Below, piece by piece: positions 5,528 through 6,561 of a DNA stretch of 6,561 nucleotides. The notes under the pieces are model-generated. The model saw only the letters and a list, made by a program, of their open reading frames with translations. It was not told the DNA's origin and did not search any database. The stretch lies in the NCBI GenBank assembly GCA_937902125.1, contig CALDIB010000066.1, forward strand, positions 1 to 6,561, written 5' to 3'. The stretch's first letter is position 1. Each line of letters starts with the position of its first letter. The position numbers and the translations under genes are program-made. The DNA comes from an uncultured Treponema sp. (GTDB lineage Bacteria > Spirochaetota > Spirochaetia > Treponematales > Treponemataceae).

Positions 5528-5587
5528 CTTAATATTCTTCGTTCGCCCCGCTCTTCAGTCCAAAAGGGAATTCCAATCCAGCTTTTT

Positions 5588-6544
5588 GTGGTTTTTTACA
5601 TTTGCCTTGCGGGAATTCTTTTGCTTGTGGCAAGCCAGTTCACAAACCTTTTATATTATTTTGACGAAAGAAATTTTTACCATAGAAGCGCGCTTTATCC
5701 TTTGAGCGTGGTTTTGGGTCTTTCGCCGGGCCTCATAACCATTTCAATGCTTTTTCAAAAAAGAAAGGAAATGCAAAAAAATGTTTTTGTTTCCCTTTTT
5801 ATTTATTGCGTCTTTCCCTTTGTGGGCGTTTTCTTGGCCCTGTTTTTTTACGGCTTTTCTTGGATTAATTTTGGCTACGGTTTTGGCGCCCTTCATCTTT
5901 TTTATTCTTCGCTAAAACTTTTGGAGATTGAGTTTTATTCTGACAAGAGCGACGGCGCCCCCCCCCGCTTGGCTCCAAGCTACAAGCAAGTTGTTCCAGT
6001 TCCCGAAAAGAAAAAGAGAATCGCCAGCAGCCATTTGTGGCAGGCAGTCTGCTCGGTTTCAGCGGGAATTCTTTCAATTCTCATAATCATATCGATTACC
6101 GGCGTTGACGTTCCAGAAAAAAAAGTTGTGGTGGAAAAGCCCTACATGCAAAACGACGTTTCGGAAGATGTTTGCGTTACCTTTTTGAGGGACCCTGAAA
6201 AAGTTTGGCGGGACGGAAACGACTACAGCAGGGTTGGCGCTCAATACAACGGCGTTCTTTTTAACAACATGAAGGCCACAGTCATCACCAATTGGCGAAT
6301 AAGCGTGGAAGTTCCCGAGGAAGGCTGCTCCATTGACCCCAATCCTTGGAACGGAAGTTTTTCTTTTTCCAAAGGCCAGCTGAAAATTAGAAAGCCCCAA
6401 GACGGCGACCAAGAAAACATTCACGGCGCGGATTTTTACAAGGTCTCTCCGGGAAAGACCATCAACTTTGGCTGCATAATGTATGCGCCCGGCCGCTTTT
6501 CTCCGCTAAAGGGAACCTCGAAAAACTTCAGTTTTTCGAGGTAA
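5588..6544 (+). CDS. C-terminal fragment: TM helices plus CBM2-like extracytoplasmic domain
   Basis: The 318-residue reading frame continues the gene begun at 5084. Four further helices (about residues 2-25, 35-56, 65-89 and 92-113) complete a seven-TM bundle. A charged cytosolic linker (114-149) includes prolines coded by nine C residues. An eighth helix (150-173) follows, then an exported domain (about 193-306). That domain has ITNWRISVEVPE (233-244), NPWNGSFSF (252-260) and VSPGKTINFG (286-295), the pattern of family 2 carbohydrate-binding modules and related beta-sandwiches. The GTG at 5588 is the first in-frame start after the insertion, but it has no ribosome-binding site and probably is not a real start. 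The last ten residues, KGTSKNFSFS plus R and stop, come from the second element copy. Sugar sensing fits but is not shown. Confidence 0.7.
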   Translation: MVFYICLAGILLLVASQFTNLLYYFDERNFYHRSALYPLSVVLGLSPGLITISMLFQKRKEMQKNVFVSLFIYCVFPFVGVFLALFFYGFSWINFGYGFGALHLFYSSLKLLEIEFYSDKSDGAPPRLAPSYKQVVPVPEKKKRIASSHLWQAVCSVSAGILSILIIISITGVDVPEKKVVVEKPYMQNDVSEDVCVTFLRDPEKVWRDGNDYSRVGAQYNGVLFNNMKATVITNWRISVEVPEEGCSIDPNPWNGSFSFSKGQLKIRKPQDGDQENIHGADFYKVSPGKTINFGCIMYAPGRFSPLKGTSKNFSFSR

Positions 6545-6561
6545 CTTTGAAAATGCGATGT
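6509..6561. mobile_element. MITE-like structured element, copy 2 (left end only)
   Basis: AAGGGAACCTCGAAAAA begins a stretch matching copy 1 (5396-5448) at 47 of 53 positions, to the window edge. Its first hairpin is CCTCGAAAAACT (6516-6527) with AGTTTTTCGAGG (6530-6541). It is inserted in the same gene, in the same orientation and the same reading phase as copy 1, and ends the downstream fragment with a TAA. The left flank is CTAA, not TTTTAA, which fits a TA target better than TTAA. Confidence 0.8.

Larger units (their letters stand above)
5394..5532. mobile_element. MITE-like structured insertion element, copy 1 (complete)
   Basis: The element is bounded by a 19-bp imperfect terminal inverted repeat, TTAAGGGAACCTCTAAAAA (5394-5412) against the complement of 5514-5532, with 16 of 19 matching. 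TTAA flanks both ends. This allows either a TTAA or a TA target duplication, both giving 135 bp of added DNA. It holds three near-perfect hairpins and no ORF for a transposase, so it would move only in trans. It interrupts the receptor-like gene after codon 104. The first 53 bases recur at 6509-6561. Confidence 0.82.
5084..6510 (+). pseudogene. Interrupted gene for a seven-TM receptor-like protein with CBM2-like domain
   Basis: The two CDS fragments at 5084-5425 and 5588-6544 are halves of one gene. They are in the same frame. Removing 135 bp (element plus one TTAA) joins ...SDLLDF to NILRSPRSSVQKGIPIQLF and then to the fifth-helix region without a stop or gap. Together they give about 430 residues before the second element. 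The gene should continue beyond the window. Output domain unknown; a membrane signalling protein is the best guess. Confidence 0.75.

Noticed and set aside
5523..5705. ORF starting at the ATG in the right end of element copy 1
   Set aside because: It is out of frame with the interrupted gene, whose frame gives good TM helices. This frame gives no recognisable protein.

Overview
The window most likely comes from a host-associated spirochaete of the Treponema type. The evidence is the short XRE regulator with its MGYKENLRAELSF-like N-terminus, the rubrerythrin gene, and intergenic spaces full of short structured repeats. This is inferred from remembered family resemblance, not from a search.

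Layout. (1) Positions 1-2059, minus strand: an FkbH-type HAD-IIIC/acyltransferase gene reads leftward, passes a 110-bp spacer of small palindromes, and is followed by the start of an acyl carrier protein gene cut by the window edge. FkbH proteins prime ACPs with glycolysis-derived acyl units or act in surface-polysaccharide or polyketide-like pathways, so the pair forms a biosynthetic module. (2) Positions 2060-2164: a compact divergent promoter region. The two -10 hexamers overlap and are bracketed by a perfect 10-bp inverted repeat with half-site centres 31 bp apart. (3) Positions 2165-2488, plus strand: a small XRE-family DNA-binding protein, the obvious candidate to bind that repeat. (4) Positions 2489-2688: a repeat-bearing spacer with a good promoter for rubrerythrin (2689-3249), a peroxide-scavenging di-iron/rubredoxin protein. 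(5) Positions 3250-3481: a terminator merged into two 45-bp near-identical repeats 79 bp apart, each leading into a hairpin, then a strong sigma70-type promoter with a dyad near the start site. (6) Positions 3482-4969: xylulokinase (xylB), closed by a clear intrinsic terminator. (7) Positions 5045-6561: a promoter driving an apparently leaderless gene for a seven-TM receptor-like protein with a CBM2-like extracytoplasmic domain. That gene is split by a structured, terminal-inverted-repeat element and is hit again by a second copy at the right edge.

The most interesting part is region 7. Deleting exactly 135 bp (131 bp of element plus one TTAA) joins the two halves in frame. The second element copy ends the downstream half in the same reading phase. 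Between the two copies the first hairpin differs by two compensatory base-pair changes, which points to selection on, or active maintenance of, its structure. The genes in the window are otherwise separate transcription units with their own promoters: divergent fkbH-acp and XRE, then rbr, xylB and the receptor-like gene.
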